Below, in pieces: positions 25,321 to 33,730 of a DNA stretch of 64,000 nucleotides (position 1 is its first letter; every line of letters begins with the position of its first letter). The notes below the pieces were generated by a model. That model was not told the DNA's origin and ran no database searches. It saw only the letters and a list, made by a program, of their open reading frames with translations. The stretch spans positions 930,001 through 994,000 of the forward strand of contig CAVXNB010000004.1 of the NCBI GenBank assembly GCA_963763085.1, in the 5' to 3' direction. A program made the translations under genes and the position numbers. The DNA comes from CAVXNB01 sp963763085. GTDB lineage: Bacteria; Actinomycetota; Acidimicrobiia; Acidimicrobiales; Bog-793.

Positions 25321-27014
25321 CCGGCCTGCTCCACGAGCCGGCGGGCGATCACCTTCAGGCAGAGGGTCTCATCGGCTCCCTCGAAGATGGACAGGACGCG
25401 GGCGTCGACGAACCATCGGCTGACGGCGAATTCCTCGGCGTATCCCATGCCGCCGTGCAGCTGCATCGCTTCCCGAGTCACCCATTCGGCCGCTCTGCAC
25501 ACGTAAGCCTTGAGCATCGAGGCTTCGAGCGAAGCGTCTCGGACCGCCATGGCGGCCGCCACACGGTATGCGCACTGCCGGCTCGCCTGGATCATCGCTG
25601 CCATCCTGCCGAGCTTGACGCGCGTGAGCTGATACTCGAGGATCGGCCGGCCGAAGACGGTGCGGTTCCGGGCGTACTCGAGCCCGGCTTCGTACGCAGC
25701 CTGCATGAGACCGATCGCCCGCGCGGCGGTCTGAAGCCTCCCGTTCTCGAAGCCCTGCATCTGGAGATAGAAACCACGGCCTTCCCCGGAGTGGCCCCCC
25801 ACCAGCGCATCGTCGGGCACCCACCAGTTCTCGAAGGCGAGCTCGTAGGAATGCATGCCTCGATAGCCGATCGTGTCGATCGGCCGGCCCTCGAGGCGGC
25901 CTTGTGGAAGGCTCGCTGGCCGGCCCTCTCTGGCGGCTGCGGCGCCGGCAGATGTGGCGCCGCCGGCGGCTGCGGCGCCGGCAGGCCCGCCCTCGTCACC
26001 GCCCTGCAGGAAGACGAACCCGGCCGCCTCGCCCCGCGGCTTGGGGACCACGAACACCGACAGACCCCGGTGGCCCTGTGTGCGGTCGGGGTCGGTGCGG
26101 GCCAGGAGCATCAACACGTCGGCACGGGCTGCGAACGTGCACCAGGTCTTGACACCGTTGACGACCCATCCGCCGCCTTCCTCCCGCGTCGCCGTCGTCG
26201 AGATGTTCGCGACGTCCGAGCCGTAGTCGGGCTCGGTGACAGCGATCGCGACCATGAGCTCGCCGGAGGCGATGAGCGGCAGCAGTTCGCGTTTCTGGTC
26301 TTCGGTGCCACCCTTGACGAGAGCCCGCGTCAGGATCTCGGGGCGGGTGACGAGCGACCCGCCGGCGCCGAGCGAAGCCCGCGACAGCTCTTCGGTCGCC
26401 ACCACCATCCCCAGGTAGTCGCGTTCGGTGCCCGAGGCTGCACCGCCGAACGCCTCGGGGACCGACAACCCGAAGCCGCCCATCTCGGCGAGGCTCTTGA
26501 TGATCCCCTCGGGGATGTCGGTGTTCTCACGGTGGATGTGCTCGGCGAGCGGAGCGATCTGCTCGTCAGCAAAACGACGAAATGCCTCCCGCACCATCTC
26601 GAATTCCGGATCGAGATGGTGCTTGCCGGGCCGCTCTGCTACCTGGGCCATCAGCGCGGGCGACCGGCCGGCGCTGATGAACTCGCCCAGGCGCCCGTGC
26701 CAGCCCGGCTCGGTGCCCCACGACGCCTCGCGGCCGGCCGTGCGGGCGACGAGATCGCTGAGCACGTCGGCGGCGAAGACGACGGCGAGGCAGGCCTCGT
26801 CGGCGCCGAGACGCCCGTACTCCAATGCGGCCTTCGCCGTCTCGAGGCCGGCGGCCACATGGGCGAGGTCGTAGGCGAAGACCTGCTCGTCGTCGAGGCG
26901 CCGGCCGCCGTCGGTCAGAACCGCGAGGCGTGCGGCGGCGCCCCGGACCAGGCCGGTGCCGAGGTCGAGCGCGGACTCGACCGCTGAGAGGTCTGGCAGG
27001 GCGTCCGGCGGCAC
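25317..27014 (-). CDS. acyl-CoA dehydrogenase with N-terminal extension
   Basis: 565 residues. FAD-dependent acyl-CoA dehydrogenase. The N-terminal ~130 residues are an extra helical region (ETAKAALEYGRLGADEACLA). The core has AIAVTEPDYGSDVANISTTA (FAD/substrate motif), WVVNGVKTWCTFAARAD, RNRTVFGRPILEYQLTRVKL and MQLHGGMGYAEEF. The presumed base is not firmly assigned. A low-complexity Ala/Gly insertion of about 30 residues sits before RLEGRPIDTIGYRGMHSYE. GTG start. It overlaps the PfpI gene and follows the methyltransferase by 9 bp on the same strand. Confidence 0.88.
   Translation of the reverse strand: MPPDALPDLSAVESALDLGTGLVRGAAARLAVLTDGGRRLDDEQVFAYDLAHVAAGLETAKAALEYGRLGADEACLAVVFAADVLSDLVARTAGREASWGTEPGWHGRLGEFISAGRSPALMAQVAERPGKHHLDPEFEMVREAFRRFADEQIAPLAEHIHRENTDIPEGIIKSLAEMGGFGLSVPEAFGGAASGTERDYLGMVVATEELSRASLGAGGSLVTRPEILTRALVKGGTEDQKRELLPLIASGELMVAIAVTEPDYGSDVANISTTATREEGGGWVVNGVKTWCTFAARADVLMLLARTDPDRTQGHRGLSVFVVPKPRGEAAGFVFLQGGDEGGPAGAAAAGGATSAGAAAAREGRPASLPQGRLEGRPIDTIGYRGMHSYELAFENWWVPDDALVGGHSGEGRGFYLQMQGFENGRLQTAARAIGLMQAAYEAGLEYARNRTVFGRPILEYQLTRVKLGRMAAMIQASRQCAYRVAAAMAVRDASLEASMLKAYVCRAAEWVTREAMQLHGGMGYAEEFAVSRWFVDARVLSIFEGADETLCLKVIARRLVEQAG
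25932..25984 (-). repeat. in-frame 33-bp-spaced direct repeat inside the acyl-CoA dehydrogenase
   Basis: GGCGGCTGCGGCGCCGGCAG is present at 25932-25951 and again at 25965-25984, exactly 33 bp apart, so 11 residues are added in frame. This makes the Ala/Gly-rich loop of the dehydrogenase. It is likely a recent slippage or duplication product. Confidence 0.85.
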
Positions 27015-27023
27015 GGCGCCAGG

Positions 27024-27716
27024 CTATCGACGGGTCGGGGACCGCTCCGGCGCCCCCGCCCCGGCCGCCCCAACCTTGCGGCCGATAACTGTCACCAGAG
27101 GTGGCAGCACCACGGGGACGTCTCCAGGGTCCACCTCGGTGAGCTCCTCGAGATAGCTCGCCACCGGGCCGGGTCCTGCGCCGGCCGGCGCCTCTGCCCA
27201 AGCGTCGACGAGCTCGAGCCCGACGTCGCGGACGAGGCCGGGAAGCAGCGCCCCGACATCGGGGTGGCGGCCCTCGAGCATCGACATCGGCGCGCCGTCG
27301 ATCCGGCCCGCCGAGGTGATCGGCTCCTGCGCGAGGAGGTAGCCGCCCGGCCTCAACGTGGCGGCCATCCGCCGCAGCACGACGAGCGGTTCGATGACAT
27401 GCACCAACAAGAAACGGCAATACGCGAGGTCAACCCTCTCCGGCAACACCAGGTCCTCCCCGGCCTGGGTGATCGCGACCACCTGCGCGCCGCCGGCCGC
27501 AGCCGCCGCGGCGGCGACCTCGTCCCGTGCCCGGGGGTCTCTGTCGACGGCATAGACACGCCCGTCACGGCCCACGAGCTCGGCGAACGCGATCGAGACG
27601 TCACCGGCGCCGGCGCCGACGTCGACGCACCGCCAGCCCGCCACCGGACCGAGGCGCTCGAGAGCGGTCGCGAGCGGCCGCCGGTACAGGTCGTTGCGCA
27701 ACCCGAGCTCGCCCAC
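27024..27716 (-). CDS. class I SAM-dependent methyltransferase
   Basis: 230 residues from a GTG. SAM-binding motif I is VDVGAGAGDVSIAFAELVG, motif II acid is VYAVDRDP, motif III/IV is VDLAYCRFLLVHVIEPL and the post-motif is LRPGGYLLAQEPITSAG. The ubiE/small-molecule methyltransferase architecture fits, but the substrate is not recognisable. It is the first gene of the minus-strand unit with the acyl-CoA dehydrogenase and PfpI protein, divergent from the DUF6941 gene (60 bp apart). Confidence 0.83.
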   Translation of the reverse strand: MGELGLRNDLYRRPLATALERLGPVAGWRCVDVGAGAGDVSIAFAELVGRDGRVYAVDRDPRARDEVAAAAAAAGGAQVVAITQAGEDLVLPERVDLAYCRFLLVHVIEPLVVLRRMAATLRPGGYLLAQEPITSAGRIDGAPMSMLEGRHPDVGALLPGLVRDVGLELVDAWAEAPAGAGPGPVASYLEELTEVDPGDVPVVLPPLVTVIGRKVGAAGAGAPERSPTRR

Positions 27717-27776
27717 GGCGCCGACGGTAGTCGCCGCACGAGGTGAAACGATTGCCGTCCGGGCTACGGTGGCCCG

Positions 27777-28214
27777 GTGCGAGTGACCATGATGCTGTGC
27801 GACGCGGCCCAGGTGGCAGACGGGAAACTATTCATCCTCGGCGGAGGCTGGAGCCTCATCGGGCCGGATCCGATGCCGTCGGCGATTGCGATCAAGGTGG
27901 ACGTCGACTGGAACGAGGCGGGCCGGCCCCACCACTGGGAGCTCTTCCTCGTCGACGAGGACGGGCGACCCATCATCGTGGAGGGTGCCGACGGCCCCCA
28001 GCCGATCGAGGTGCGAGGCGACTTCGAGGTGGCACGTCCGGACGGCGTTCCGGAAGGGAGTCCTGTCGACGTGGCCGTGGCCGTCAACTTCAGCCCGCTC
28101 CCTCTCCTGCACAGCACCCGGTTCACCTGGCGCCTCACGATTGACGGCGACAGCGAGGACGACTGGCAGCTCGCCTTCTCGACGAGGCCGCCGCGGGAGC
28201 CGACCGAGGAATGA
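27777..28214 (+). CDS. DUF6941-family protein
   Basis: 145 residues from a GTG. The N-terminus MRVTMMLCDAAQVADGKLF and then ILGGGWSLIGP is the signature of this actinobacterial family of unknown function. The fold is predicted to be a beta-sandwich (AIAIKVDVDWNEAG, HHWELFLVDEDGRPI, FTWRLTIDG). No signal peptide or catalytic motif. It overlaps the following MaoC gene as ATGA, so the two are translated together. Confidence 0.8.
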   Translation: MRVTMMLCDAAQVADGKLFILGGGWSLIGPDPMPSAIAIKVDVDWNEAGRPHHWELFLVDEDGRPIIVEGADGPQPIEVRGDFEVARPDGVPEGSPVDVAVAVNFSPLPLLHSTRFTWRLTIDGDSEDDWQLAFSTRPPREPTEE

Positions 28215-28720
28215 CGACCTACGACCGGCCGTTCGGCCGTGCGTTCGAGGACTTCGTCGTGGGCGACGTGTATCGCCACTGGCCGGGCAAGACGATCACC
28301 GAGTACGACGACCACCTCTTCTGCCTCCTGACGATGAATCATCATCCGCTCCACATCGACGCCTGGTTCGGGGAGCACGAGACAGTGCAGCGATCGAACG
28401 TCGTCGTCGGCAATCTCGTCTACTCGCTCGCACTCGGGATGAGCGTGCCCGACGTCTCGGGCTCCGCGATCGCGAATCTCGAGATCGAGTCGCTCCAGCA
28501 CAGGTTCCCGACGTTCCACGGGGACACGATCTACGCCGAGACCCGAGTCCTCGAGGCTGTGGCGTCCCGGTCCAAGGACGACCGCGGCATAGTGACGGTC
28601 GAGACCCGTGCCTTCAACCAGCACGGGAACGAGGTCTGTTACTTCCGCCGCAAGGTGATGGTATGGAAACGGGCGGCAGTCCCGCCCCGCAACCGCCCGT
28701 ACGCGGAGGCCGAGGACTGA
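28211..28720 (+). CDS. MaoC-family dehydratase
   Basis: 169 residues. Hot-dog fold (R)-specific enoyl-CoA hydratase family. The dipeptide-type active site is visible in LFCLLTMNHHPLHIDAWF (Asn/His replacing the usual Asp-His arrangement, typical of the mesaconyl-CoA hydratase-like subgroup). Further conserved parts are NVVVGNLVYSLALGMSV, FPTFHGDTIYAETRVLE and RAFNQHGNEVCYFRRKVMV. It probably hydrates a branched or mesaconyl-type CoA ester. ATGA overlap with DUF6941. Confidence 0.87.
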   Translation: MTTYDRPFGRAFEDFVVGDVYRHWPGKTITEYDDHLFCLLTMNHHPLHIDAWFGEHETVQRSNVVVGNLVYSLALGMSVPDVSGSAIANLEIESLQHRFPTFHGDTIYAETRVLEAVASRSKDDRGIVTVETRAFNQHGNEVCYFRRKVMVWKRAAVPPRNRPYAEAED

Positions 28721-28808
28721 TCCGGTTGCGGGGCTGTCGTCGAGCTGGACGAAGGCCAGCAACTAACCTGCCGGAGGCCTGACCGAATCCGAGTCGAGAA
28801 AGGGAATC

Positions 28809-29843
28809 GTGCCGAGGGTCACGTTCTACGGCGTCCGGGGCTCGTGCCCATGTTCCGACCCAGCCATGGTCCGCTACGGCGGTGCCACGTCCTGCGTGGC
28901 GATCGACTCCGACGACGGCGGCGTGCCGATCGTGCTCGACCTCGGCACCGGAGCGCGGCGCCTCGGTGAGCAGCTGTTGGCGCGTCACTTCCCCCACGGG
29001 GGCCTCCCGGCAGGCGCGCCGGCGCCGACGGAGAGCACGGATCTGGCCTTCGATGCCGGGTTCGGGTTGGACGACGCCCCACCGGAGCTGCTGCATCACC
29101 AACGGCCCCTCGTCGATCCGAGCCTCGAGGTCAATGTCTTCGCGACGCACCTCCACTTCGACCACATCCAGGGACTGCCGTTCTTCGGCCCCGCACTCAG
29201 GCCGGACACACGGCTGGTGATCCACGGCCCGCGCCAACCCGGGATCACGCTTTCGGACGTGTTCGCGGCCTTCATCAGGCCGCCGTACTTTCCGGTGGGG
29301 TTGCACGATCTGCCGGCGGAGCTGTGCTTCGTCGAGGTGGGCGACGGCGAGGTGAAGTTGGGCGCGGCTCGGGTGATCGTCCGGGAGGTTCCCCATGTCG
29401 GGCTCACGGTGGGCTACCGGGTGGAGGTAGGGGGCGTCTCGATCGCGTACGTGAGCGATCACCAGGCGCCGGCCGAGGACGGCGCTGTCCTCTGGAGCGT
29501 GTCCGAGGACGTGCTCGAGCTGTGCGACGGCGCCGATCTCCTGATCCACGATGCCCAGTACTCCGACGAGGAATTCGCGGTCAAGGCACACTGGGGCCAC
29601 AGCACCACCGCCTACGCCATGCACGTCGCGCGCGAGGCCGGGGCTCGCCGGCTCGCCCTGTTCCACCACGACCCGACGCACGACGACGCGGCCCTCGACT
29701 CGCTCGGCCGATGGGTGGAGGACTCGGGCCGCACCGGCTCTCTCGAGGCGATCATCGTCGCCGCCGAGGGCAGCACCATGGACCTCGCCCCAACCAGTTC
29801 GCGGGCTGGCGGGCCCGCGGCCGGGAAGGAGGCAGGCCGATGA
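28809..29843 (+). CDS. MBL-fold metallo-hydrolase (PhnP/RNase Z-like)
   Basis: 344 residues from a GTG. It starts with VTFYGVRGSCPCSDPAMVRYGGATSCV, the hallmark of the beta-CASP-less PhnP/RNase Z-like branch (phosphodiesterase-type). The metal site THLHFDHIQGLPFF (HxHxDH), then VPHVGLTVGYRVE, the Asp of VSDHQAPAE, LIHDAQYS and HWGHSTTAYAMHVA. An insertion of ~45 residues rich in Pro/Ala follows GTGARRLGEQLL. It overlaps rmlC-like gene as ATGA. The substrate may be a cyclic phosphodiester; unknown. Confidence 0.85.
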   Translation: MPRVTFYGVRGSCPCSDPAMVRYGGATSCVAIDSDDGGVPIVLDLGTGARRLGEQLLARHFPHGGLPAGAPAPTESTDLAFDAGFGLDDAPPELLHHQRPLVDPSLEVNVFATHLHFDHIQGLPFFGPALRPDTRLVIHGPRQPGITLSDVFAAFIRPPYFPVGLHDLPAELCFVEVGDGEVKLGAARVIVREVPHVGLTVGYRVEVGGVSIAYVSDHQAPAEDGAVLWSVSEDVLELCDGADLLIHDAQYSDEEFAVKAHWGHSTTAYAMHVAREAGARRLALFHHDPTHDDAALDSLGRWVEDSGRTGSLEAIIVAAEGSTMDLAPTSSRAGGPAAGKEAGR

Positions 29844-30325
29844 CGGAGATCGCCGCGTCCGAGGTGATCGCGGACGTCATGATCGTGACGCCGGACGTCT
29901 TCGGCGACGACCGCGGCCGGTTCGTCGAGACGTACCGGCGCTCCTGGTTGCCGCTCGGCCGGGAGATGATCCAGGGAAATCGCTCGGATCGCCAACAAGG
30001 CGCCATCGTCGGCGTGCACTACCACCTCCACCAGGCCGACTATTGGTACGTGACGCGGGGCCGGGCACGAGTGGTCCTGCACGACCTCCGCCTCGGTTCG
30101 CCGACCGACGGTGCGACCGAGGTGCTCGAGATCGGCGAACACGACGATCGCGGATTGTTCATCCCTCCGGGCGTCGGTCACGCCTTCGCGGCGGTCACCG
30201 ACCTGACCCTCACGTACCTCGTCGACTCCTATTACAACCCGTCAGACGAGCTCGGCATGGCTTGGGACGACCCCGAGCTCGCGAGTCGACTGGGGCGTGA
30301 ACGAACCCGTGACATCCGCACGTGA
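29840..30325 (+). CDS. dTDP-4-dehydrorhamnose 3,5-epimerase family protein
   Basis: 161 residues, slightly shorter than RmlC (~180). Cupin-type epimerase: TPDVFGDDRGRFVETYRRSW, GNRSDRQQGAIVGVHYHL with the likely catalytic His, WYVTRGRARVVLHDLR, LFIPPGVGHAFAAVTDLTL and YLVDSYYNPSDELGMAWDDP. The family converts dTDP-4-keto-6-deoxyglucose to the L-lyxo form for rhamnose. No rmlA, B or D gene is nearby. The start is the ATG in the ATGA overlap with the MBL gene. Confidence 0.85.
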   Translation: MTEIAASEVIADVMIVTPDVFGDDRGRFVETYRRSWLPLGREMIQGNRSDRQQGAIVGVHYHLHQADYWYVTRGRARVVLHDLRLGSPTDGATEVLEIGEHDDRGLFIPPGVGHAFAAVTDLTLTYLVDSYYNPSDELGMAWDDPELASRLGRERTRDIRT

Positions 30326-30479
30326 TCGGGCGAATCCCCGTCGCGCGGACATCCCCGACCACCTCCGGCCGCGCTACGGGCTGAGAACCTGAACTTCGGC
30401 GACCGGCCGCCCGCGGTGCTCCACCTGCGGCACTCGGCTTGAATGGAAGCGTGCGTAGCGAACGGTGGGGTCGCGGGCC

Positions 30480-31520
30480 ATGATCGTGATCGTCGTCGTG
30501 GTCCTCGTGGTGCTGGTCGTGGCCGCGATCGTCTGGGCACGCATCGGCGCCGCCAGGTCCGAGAATCGCTCCGTCGAGACCTACGAGCACGCACTCGGTG
30601 TTCTCGGAGAGGTCTCGAAACGGACCGAGTCCACCGGATTCCGCATCGTCCCCCACGACGAGACAGGCCGCCCACACGTCGGCAGGGCGATCGACGAGGG
30701 CGGTGGCGAGCCGGCGGGAGAACGCCTCAGGCCTCGCCCCCCCGGCCAGGGGCCGCTGACGCCACCGCGTCTGCCGCCGGCCGGGCCGCCCAAGCTTCGC
30801 TTCTCGAGGCCCGGCGGGACAGGCGAGCTCGCGCCGGGGGGCGAGCGGACGGACGTTCCCGAGCGGGAGAACCGCGGGGCTGGGCCAACGGCCGGCCCTG
30901 CAGTCGGCGCGGCCGGCCAGCGGCCGCCGGCGGCTCGCCGCCGGGTTCCCGGGGGCGGCGAGCGTGGCCGCCCAGGTGCTCACCAGACAGGATTGCAACG
31001 GCGACGCCAGGTCATGGCACGACGGGCGGCGACCGGTGGCGCGGCGGCGGTCGCTGTGGCGGCGGTCGCGCTAGCCGCAGTGTCCCTCACCGGAGGCGGA
31101 GGCGGGAAGCCGGGCAAGGTCACGACGACGACCACCGTGCATCATTCGGGCGGGGGATCCACCACGACGAGCAGCTCGACCACGAGCAGCACGACGACGA
31201 CGATCCCGACGACGCTGAAGCCGACGTCCGTAACGGCTTCGGTCGTCTCGTTCACGGCCCCGACGGGACCTTACACACTCGACTTCCAGGCGACCGGCGG
31301 CGCCTGCTGGATCGGGATCAAGCAGAACGTCGACGGCCCTTGGCTGTTCGCCGAGACCTTGAACAACGGCCGGTCGACGACCTACCACGCGTCCGGAGCC
31401 CTCGTCGTGACGCTCGGCGCCCCGGACTACATCGGGCTGCGCGTGAACGGATTGCTTGCGCAGCTCCCGACCGGGGTCACCCAGTCCTACAGCGTCGAGC
31501 TCACGCCCACTTCCGGCTGA
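30480..31520 (+). CDS. membrane protein with C-terminal DUF4115 (RodZ-tail-like) domain
   Basis: About 346 residues from the ATG at 30480 (a GTG at 30465 is possible). The N-terminal membrane helix is IVIVVVVLVVLVVAAIVWA. Then comes ~150 residues of Pro/Gly/Arg-rich disordered sequence, a second hydrophobic stretch AAAVAVAAVALAAVSL, a Thr/Ser tract, and a C-terminal ~85-residue beta domain with FQATGGACWIGIKQNVDGPW and ASGALVVTLGAPDYIGLRVNG, which fits DUF4115 of RodZ-type proteins. The helix-turn-helix of true RodZ is missing. The last 34 bp overlap the convergent peptidase gene. Role possibly in the envelope. Confidence 0.65.
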   Translation: MIVIVVVVLVVLVVAAIVWARIGAARSENRSVETYEHALGVLGEVSKRTESTGFRIVPHDETGRPHVGRAIDEGGGEPAGERLRPRPPGQGPLTPPRLPPAGPPKLRFSRPGGTGELAPGGERTDVPERENRGAGPTAGPAVGAAGQRPPAARRRVPGGGERGRPGAHQTGLQRRRQVMARRAATGGAAAVAVAAVALAAVSLTGGGGGKPGKVTTTTTVHHSGGGSTTTSSSTTSSTTTTIPTTLKPTSVTASVVSFTAPTGPYTLDFQATGGACWIGIKQNVDGPWLFAETLNNGRSTTYHASGALVVTLGAPDYIGLRVNGLLAQLPTGVTQSYSVELTPTSG

Positions 31521-33631
31521 CCGACGCCGGCCGCGCCGGCGACCTCGAGTGCGAAGGCAAGCTCGAAAGCCCAGTCGCGCCACGCCCGGTAGCGCCCGGA
31601 GGGCCCGTGGTGGCCAGAGCCCAGCTCCATCTTCAAGAGGACCCGGTCACGGTTGTCGGCGTGCGAGGCACGCAGCTTCTGCACCCACTTCGCAGGCTCG
31701 AAGTACGAGACCCTCGGGTCGTTGAGGCCCCCCGTCACCAGCATCCTCGGGTACCGGACAGGCTTCACGTTGTCGTAGGGCGAATACGACTTGATCAGCC
31801 AGTAGGCGTCCTCGTCGTCGGTCGGGTTGCCCCACTCCTCGCGCTCGGTCATCGTCAACGGCAGGTCGACGTCGAGCATCGTGGTGAGGCAGTCGACGAA
31901 CGGCACCGCCGCGACGATGCCGGCGAACAGCTCGGGGGCGAGGTTCGCCGCAGCTCCCACGAGCAGGCCTCCGGCACTGCCGCCAAACGCGACCAGCTGG
32001 TCCTCCGAGGTAAGGCCCTCGGAGACGAGGTACCGGGCGCTGGCGATGAAATCCTCGAAACTGTGCCGTTTCTGCCCCAGCTTCCCGCCCAGATACCACG
32101 CACGCGCCAGCTCTCCGCCCCCGCGTACGTGGGCGATCGCGTAACAACCGCCCCGGTCGAGAAGGGGGAGGATCGACCGGTCGGCGGCGAAGACCGGGTT
32201 GACGCTGATCTCGTACGCGCCGTAGCCGTACAGAAGACAAGGCCCGGGCCCGGCCGGCCTGTCCGCCCGGAAGGCGAGCGTGATGGGCACCCTGGTCCCG
32301 TCCTCGGACGTCGCCCAGCGGCGCTCGGTCCGGTAGGCCGTGCTGTCGTAGTTGGGCACCAGGCGCCGCCAGATCACCTTCGCCTGGCCGGTGTCGAGGT
32401 CGTACTCGTGGACCGCGACCGGGCTGACGACCGACGTGGAGGAGTAGCGGATGCGTCGGGCGGAGAAGTCGAGGTTCTCGCCCAGGAAGACGGCACCCGC
32501 TTCCTCGGGCGGGGTGATCACCGACTCGGCTCCCCCCGCGAGATCGACGATGCGCACGGCCGTCGACGCGTGGCCACGCTCGTGCAACAAAGCGAAGCCC
32601 TCGACGACGTCCAAGCTCTCGAGGCGGACGTCGTCACGATGGGCCACGAGTGGGCGCCAGTGAGCGCGGTCCGGAGTCGCCGCAGGCGTGCGGAAAGCGG
32701 CGAAATTCTCGGCGCCGTCGTTGGACAGCACGAGGATCTCGTCACGGTGGTGCTCGATCGAGTACTCGATTCCCTGCCGGCGAGCCTCGACGAGACGCGG
32801 CTCACCGTCGGCCTCGGCGGCATCGAGGACGCGGACCTCTGAGGTCGTGTTGCTGCCGGCGCTGAGCACGATCAGGGCGCCGTCCTTTGTAGTTCCGACG
32901 TTGAGGTAGAAGCGCGGGTCGCTCTCCTCCCAAACGCAGGTGTCCTCTCCGGTCGGACGGCCGAGCGCGTGTCGCCAGATCTGGTAGGGCCGCATCGACT
33001 CGTCCGCCCGCGTGTAGAGGAGCGTCCGCCCGTCGGCGGAGAACGCGAGCCCGTAGGAGGCGTCCTCGATCGTGTCGGCGAGCTCCTCGCCGCTCTCGAG
33101 ATCCCGGATCCGGACCGTGAATCGCTCCGCGCCGGTCCGGTCGATCGAATACGCCAGCAGTCGCTGGTCGGCCGTGAGCTCGAGACTCCCGAGCTCCAGC
33201 TGACCGGTCGCCTCGGCGAGGGCGTTCTCGTCGAGGAGGACCTGCTCGAGCTCGTCCGCCGGCGCGGGCGGCATGACGCCGGGCGGCGGCTCGCCGGGCG
33301 GCGGGGGCGCGTCCGCGGGGCGCCGGCAGTGGATGCCGTACTCGAGGCCTTCGACCGTGCGGGTGTAGTAGGCCCAGGCGCCCTTCGGCGACGGCAGTGT
33401 GACGTCGGTCAGCTGGACTCTTGCGACGATCTCCTCGTAGACGGCGTCGGCGAGGGGGCCGTTGGGCTCGGTCACCTCCTTCAGGTAGGCGGCCTCGGCG
33501 TCCAGCAGCTCGAGAAGTGCCGGATCGTCCCGGTACCGCAGCCAGTACCAGTCGTCGACGCGGTCATCGCCGTGGGCGGACAGAATGACCGGGCGGCGTT
33601 CCGCGACAGGAGGCTCGATCGGACGGGGCAT
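31487..33631 (-). CDS. S9-family prolyl oligopeptidase (oligopeptidase B-like)
   Basis: 714 residues. N-terminal beta-propeller (residues ~70-410; WYWLRYRDDPALLELLDAE at the start) and C-terminal alpha/beta hydrolase. The nucleophile is in AFGGSAGGLLVGAAANL, the Asp in VTGGLNDPRVSYFEPAKWV and the His in LGSGHHGPSGR. RHSFEDFIASARYLVSEGLT and TERREWG-like segments are typical of oligopeptidase B, which cuts peptides after basic residues. The start at 33631 begins the conserved MPRPIEPPVA; the frame stays open upstream only as antisense of sufB. It is divergent from sufB. Confidence 0.9.
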   Translation of the reverse strand: MPRPIEPPVAERRPVILSAHGDDRVDDWYWLRYRDDPALLELLDAEAAYLKEVTEPNGPLADAVYEEIVARVQLTDVTLPSPKGAWAYYTRTVEGLEYGIHCRRPADAPPPPGEPPPGVMPPAPADELEQVLLDENALAEATGQLELGSLELTADQRLLAYSIDRTGAERFTVRIRDLESGEELADTIEDASYGLAFSADGRTLLYTRADESMRPYQIWRHALGRPTGEDTCVWEESDPRFYLNVGTTKDGALIVLSAGSNTTSEVRVLDAAEADGEPRLVEARRQGIEYSIEHHRDEILVLSNDGAENFAAFRTPAATPDRAHWRPLVAHRDDVRLESLDVVEGFALLHERGHASTAVRIVDLAGGAESVITPPEEAGAVFLGENLDFSARRIRYSSTSVVSPVAVHEYDLDTGQAKVIWRRLVPNYDSTAYRTERRWATSEDGTRVPITLAFRADRPAGPGPCLLYGYGAYEISVNPVFAADRSILPLLDRGGCYAIAHVRGGGELARAWYLGGKLGQKRHSFEDFIASARYLVSEGLTSEDQLVAFGGSAGGLLVGAAANLAPELFAGIVAAVPFVDCLTTMLDVDLPLTMTEREEWGNPTDDEDAYWLIKSYSPYDNVKPVRYPRMLVTGGLNDPRVSYFEPAKWVQKLRASHADNRDRVLLKMELGSGHHGPSGRYRAWRDWAFELAFALEVAGAAGVGQPEVGVSSTL

Positions 33632-33730
33632 CGTGTTGGAGCTTCCCACGTCGGACGTGCCGGCGGGTGGGTTCGCTTGGGGAGTTGTTACTATGTCCGT
33701 AGGAGAAACTCGTCCTGAGAGGATTACCTG
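33632..33730. promoter_or_regulatory. divergent promoter region, S9 peptidase / sufB
   Basis: 99 bp between divergent starts. It must contain the sufB promoter; TTACTATGT at 33687-33695 is a possible -10 area and AGAGGA (33717-33722) is the sufB ribosome site. No SufR-type operator could be recognised with certainty. Confidence 0.35.
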
